A stretch of 7,908 nt of DNA. It comes from Candidatus Rokuibacteriota bacterium (GTDB taxonomy: Bacteria; JAUVQV01). This document shows positions 5,688 through 7,908 of this stretch, piece after piece (the first letter of the stretch is position 1; every line of letters begins with the position of its first letter). The position numbers and the translations under genes are program-made. The notes beneath the pieces were generated by a model. It saw nothing but the letters and a program-made list of their open reading frames with translations. It was not told the origin of the DNA and searched no databases. Where the stretch lies: assembly GCA_030609125.1 (NCBI GenBank), contig JAUWCW010000082.1, positions 1 to 7,908 of the forward strand, given 5' to 3'.

Positions 5688-6773
5688 ATGCCCTTTTCCC
5701 GGGAAAGAGAAAAGATAGATCGCATCGACCGTCAGCTCGTGACCCTGCTGAACCGGCGGGCCTCCCTGGCCGGAAAGATCGGTGAGATCAAGAAGAAGAA
5801 GGGTCTTGACGTATACGACCCCTCACGGGAGGAGGCCATCCTTGCCATGCTCGAGCGCGAAAGCCCCGGCCCCTTCCCTCCCGACTCCCTCACCGCAATT
5901 TTCCGGGAGATCTTTGCAGCTTCCCGGCATCTCGAGGAACCGCTCTCGATTGCCTACCTGGGTCCCCAGGCCACCTTCACCCACCAGGCGTGCCGCCGGG
6001 CCTTCGGCGCCTCTTCCCGCTACGTGCCGAAAAAGAGCATTCGCGAGGTCTTCGACGCCGTGGAGCGGGAGGAATGCTCCAAGGGGGTCGTCCCCGTCGA
6101 GAACTCCACGGAGGGCATCGTCAACCACACTCTCGACATGTTTCTCGAATCGTCCCTGAAGATTTACGGGGAGGTGATCCTCCTCGTTTCCCATCATCTC
6201 CTTTCCCTCTCGGCGAGGATGAAGGACATCCACGTTCTCTACTCCCACCCTCAGGCCCTCTCACAGTGCCAGGAGTGGCTCGGCGAGCACTTGCCCGACG
6301 TGCCTCTCCACGAGGTCTCAAGCACCGCCGAGGCGGCCCGCCTGGCCGCAAAGGACCCACACGGCGCCGCCATCGCCAGCCGCCTCGCCGGCGAGCTCTA
6401 CGGCCTGCGCGCGGCGCGAAGGAAAATCGAGGACCGTCACGACAACGTGACGCGCTTTCTCGTGATCAGCCGCGAGCCCAAGGCCCCGACCGGGCGCGGC
6501 CGCGACAAGACCTCCATCATGTTCTCCATCAAGGATCGCGTGGGGGCCCTGAGAGACATCCTGCTGATCTTCTCCCGGGGCAAGGTCAACCTGACACGGA
6601 TCGAATCACGCCCTTCCCGCAAGAAGGCCTGGGACTATGTCTTTTTTGTCGATTTCGAAGGTCACATCGACGATCCCCGGATCCGGAAGGTCGTCGACCT
6701 TATCCGCGGGGAGTGCACCCTCCTCAAGGTTCTGGGCTCCTATCCCGCGGACAGAAAGACATCCGGCCGCTAG
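5688..6773 (+). CDS. pheA: bifunctional chorismate mutase / prephenate dehydratase (P-protein)
   Basis: A 361-residue cytoplasmic P-protein that converts chorismate to prephenate and then to phenylpyruvate, for phenylalanine synthesis. Residues 5-85 are an AroQ-type chorismate mutase helix bundle: REKIDRIDRQLVTLLNRR, GEIKKKKG, then YDPSREE with Asp44, Arg47 and Glu48. The prephenate dehydratase domain (about 87-265) starts IAYLGPQATFTHQA. It contains VPVENSTEG (135-143) and the catalytic TRF motif at 255-257. A C-terminal ACT domain (about 275-352) has GALRD (286-290) and ESRPS (306-310), the usual phenylalanine-binding elements, so feedback inhibition by phenylalanine is expected. All three domains are present and the length is normal. 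The ATG has a strong AAGGAG site. hisC follows after 12 nt and is probably co-transcribed. Confidence 0.96.
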   Translation: MPFSREREKIDRIDRQLVTLLNRRASLAGKIGEIKKKKGLDVYDPSREEAILAMLERESPGPFPPDSLTAIFREIFAASRHLEEPLSIAYLGPQATFTHQACRRAFGASSRYVPKKSIREVFDAVEREECSKGVVPVENSTEGIVNHTLDMFLESSLKIYGEVILLVSHHLLSLSARMKDIHVLYSHPQALSQCQEWLGEHLPDVPLHEVSSTAEAARLAAKDPHGAAIASRLAGELYGLRAARRKIEDRHDNVTRFLVISREPKAPTGRGRDKTSIMFSIKDRVGALRDILLIFSRGKVNLTRIESRPSRKKAWDYVFFVDFEGHIDDPRIRKVVDLIRGECTLLKVLGSYPADRKTSGR

Positions 6774-6785
6774 AGAGGTACATTC

Positions 6786-7877
6786 ATGAAGAATCTCGTG
6801 CCGCCCCATATTCAGGCCATCAAGCCCTACGAGCCGGGCAAGCCCATCTCGGAACTTGAGCGCGAGTTGGGGATCCCGTCCTCGGTCAAGCTCGCCTCCA
6901 ATGAAAACCCCCTCGGTCCCTCCTCCAAAGCGGTGCGGGCCATGAGGGCCTGCCTCAAGGAGGTGAACCGTTACCCTGACGGCGGGGGCTTCGAGCTCAC
7001 CCGCGCCCTGTCGCGCAAGTTCGACATGCCGGCCGAATCCATCCTCCTCGGCAACGGGTCGAACGAACTCATAGAGATCATCGTCAGGACGTTCCTCCGT
7101 CCAGGCGAAGAGGTGGTCTCGGCCCGGGGAGCGTTCATCGTCTACCTGCTTGTCACGCAGGCCGCGGGAGGAAAGAACGTCGTCGTTCCCATGAAGGAGG
7201 ACACTCACGACCTTCCCGCGATGGCAACGGCCGTTACGGAACGCACACGCCTTGTTTTCATAGCCAACCCGAACAACCCGACGGGAACGTGGGTGACCCG
7301 CACCGCCGTGGACCGCTTCCTGCGCTCCATCCCGGCTCACGTCACCGTCGTCATGGACGAGGCCTACCATGAGTACGTCTCACGGCGGAGCGTCCCCGAT
7401 ACGCTGGGCTACATCCGGGAAGGCCGGCCCGTCATTTCCCTGAGGACCTTCTCCAAGGCCTACGGCCTGGCGGGGCTCCGCATAGGCTATCTCTTCGGAC
7501 CGCCCAGGCACGTAGCCGAAATGAACAAGGTGCGCCAGCCCTTCAACACCAACAGCCTGGCCCAGGCGGCGGCCGTGGCTGCCCTCGACGACGAGCGCCA
7601 CCTTCGCCGGGTCGTGCGGGTCAACCGCCGGGAGAAGCGCCTCCTCGAAGAGGAGCTCGGCAAGCTGGGTCTGCCCACGCTGCCGTCGGAGGCCAACTTT
7701 CTCCTCGTCCAGGTGGGCCGTGACGGCGGTGAAGTCTACCAGGAGCTCCTGCGCAAAGGGGTCATCACGCGCCCGATGGGTGGCTACGGCTATCCCCATC
7801 ATCTCAGGGTGACCGTCGGCACACCGGACGAGAACAGGATTTTTCTGGAAACAATCCGCGAAGTCCTGCAGCCCTGA
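6786..7877 (+). CDS. hisC: histidinol-phosphate / aromatic aminotransferase (HisC family)
   Basis: A complete 363-residue class I/II PLP-dependent aminotransferase of the HisC family. It opens with VPPHIQAIKPYEPGKP and has KLASNENPLGPS (35-46). NPNNPTG (161-167) and DEAYHEY (191-197) are PLP-contact blocks. The PLP lysine is Lys224 in TFSKAYGLAGLRIGY, with Arg232 after it. Arg341 in HLRVTVGT is the expected substrate-phosphate or carboxylate ligand. HisC enzymes use histidinol phosphate and 2-oxoglutarate, and several also transaminate phenylpyruvate and 4-hydroxyphenylpyruvate. Its place 12 nt after pheA, away from other his genes in this window, suggests the aromatic reaction is its main or second job, as for the hisC in the Bacillus aromatic operon. 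AGAGG 7 nt before the ATG is the ribosome binding site. Confidence 0.93.
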   Translation: MKNLVPPHIQAIKPYEPGKPISELERELGIPSSVKLASNENPLGPSSKAVRAMRACLKEVNRYPDGGGFELTRALSRKFDMPAESILLGNGSNELIEIIVRTFLRPGEEVVSARGAFIVYLLVTQAAGGKNVVVPMKEDTHDLPAMATAVTERTRLVFIANPNNPTGTWVTRTAVDRFLRSIPAHVTVVMDEAYHEYVSRRSVPDTLGYIREGRPVISLRTFSKAYGLAGLRIGYLFGPPRHVAEMNKVRQPFNTNSLAQAAAVAALDDERHLRRVVRVNRREKRLLEEELGKLGLPTLPSEANFLLVQVGRDGGEVYQELLRKGVITRPMGGYGYPHHLRVTVGTPDENRIFLETIREVLQP

Positions 7878-7908
7878 CGCGCGGGCCTCTCCGCGACGGA
7901 CTGGACCC

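Noticed and set aside
7878-7908. Possible start of a further gene after hisC
   Set aside because: Only 31 bases remain, with no ATG and no recognisable coding, so nothing can be supported.

Overview
The window is a GC-rich, gene-dense bacterial chromosome segment. It carries envelope-polysaccharide (LPS core) genes on the minus strand, an aromatic amino acid operon on the plus strand, and between them a small selenoprotein gene that ordinary gene calling would split at its UGA. The lipopolysaccharide heptosyltransferase genes point to a Gram-negative host. A HesB/IscA-type selenoprotein implies working selenocysteine machinery. Together with the GC content and gene mix, this suggests an anaerobic Desulfobacterota (former Deltaproteobacteria: Syntrophobacter/Geobacter-like) organism. 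That placement is inference, because no rRNA or other phylogenetic marker is present.

Layout. Positions 1-446 (-) hold the N-terminal part of a GT4-like glycosyltransferase that leaves the window, with its own sigma70-type promoter at 520-548. Positions 556-739 are a roughly 180-bp imperfect palindrome, resembling a MITE or REP-type element. Positions 752-4027 (-) are a tightly overlapping four-gene operon read from 4027 downward: an NAD-dependent sugar-nucleotide epimerase, a Trm112-family zinc protein, and two tandem GT9 heptosyltransferases. Adjacent genes overlap by 1 bp, 4 bp (proposed) and 4 bp. The middle GT9 gene has no ATG, GTG or TTG in a usable place, and an ATA overlapping the previous stop codon is the best start.

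Positions 4222-4530 (+) encode a HesB/IscA-like selenoprotein with in-frame UGA at 4318-4320 read as Sec33, and hairpins around and after that codon. Its stop lies 3 nt from the stop of a convergent GT4 glycosyltransferase (4534-5619, -). From a divergent 68-bp intergenic region with a good promoter, pheA (chorismate mutase/prephenate dehydratase, 5688-6773, +) is followed after 12 nt by a hisC-type aminotransferase (6786-7877, +).

How it fits together. The minus-strand genes make a nucleotide sugar and transfer heptose and other sugars onto an LPS core. The plus-strand pheA-hisC pair would carry chorismate to phenylpyruvate and then, if the aminotransferase accepts aromatic keto acids, to phenylalanine. 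The selenoprotein is probably an Fe-S-handling or redox A-type protein with its own promoter. I saw no tRNA, rRNA, CRISPR, insertion sequence or convincing Rho-independent terminator.
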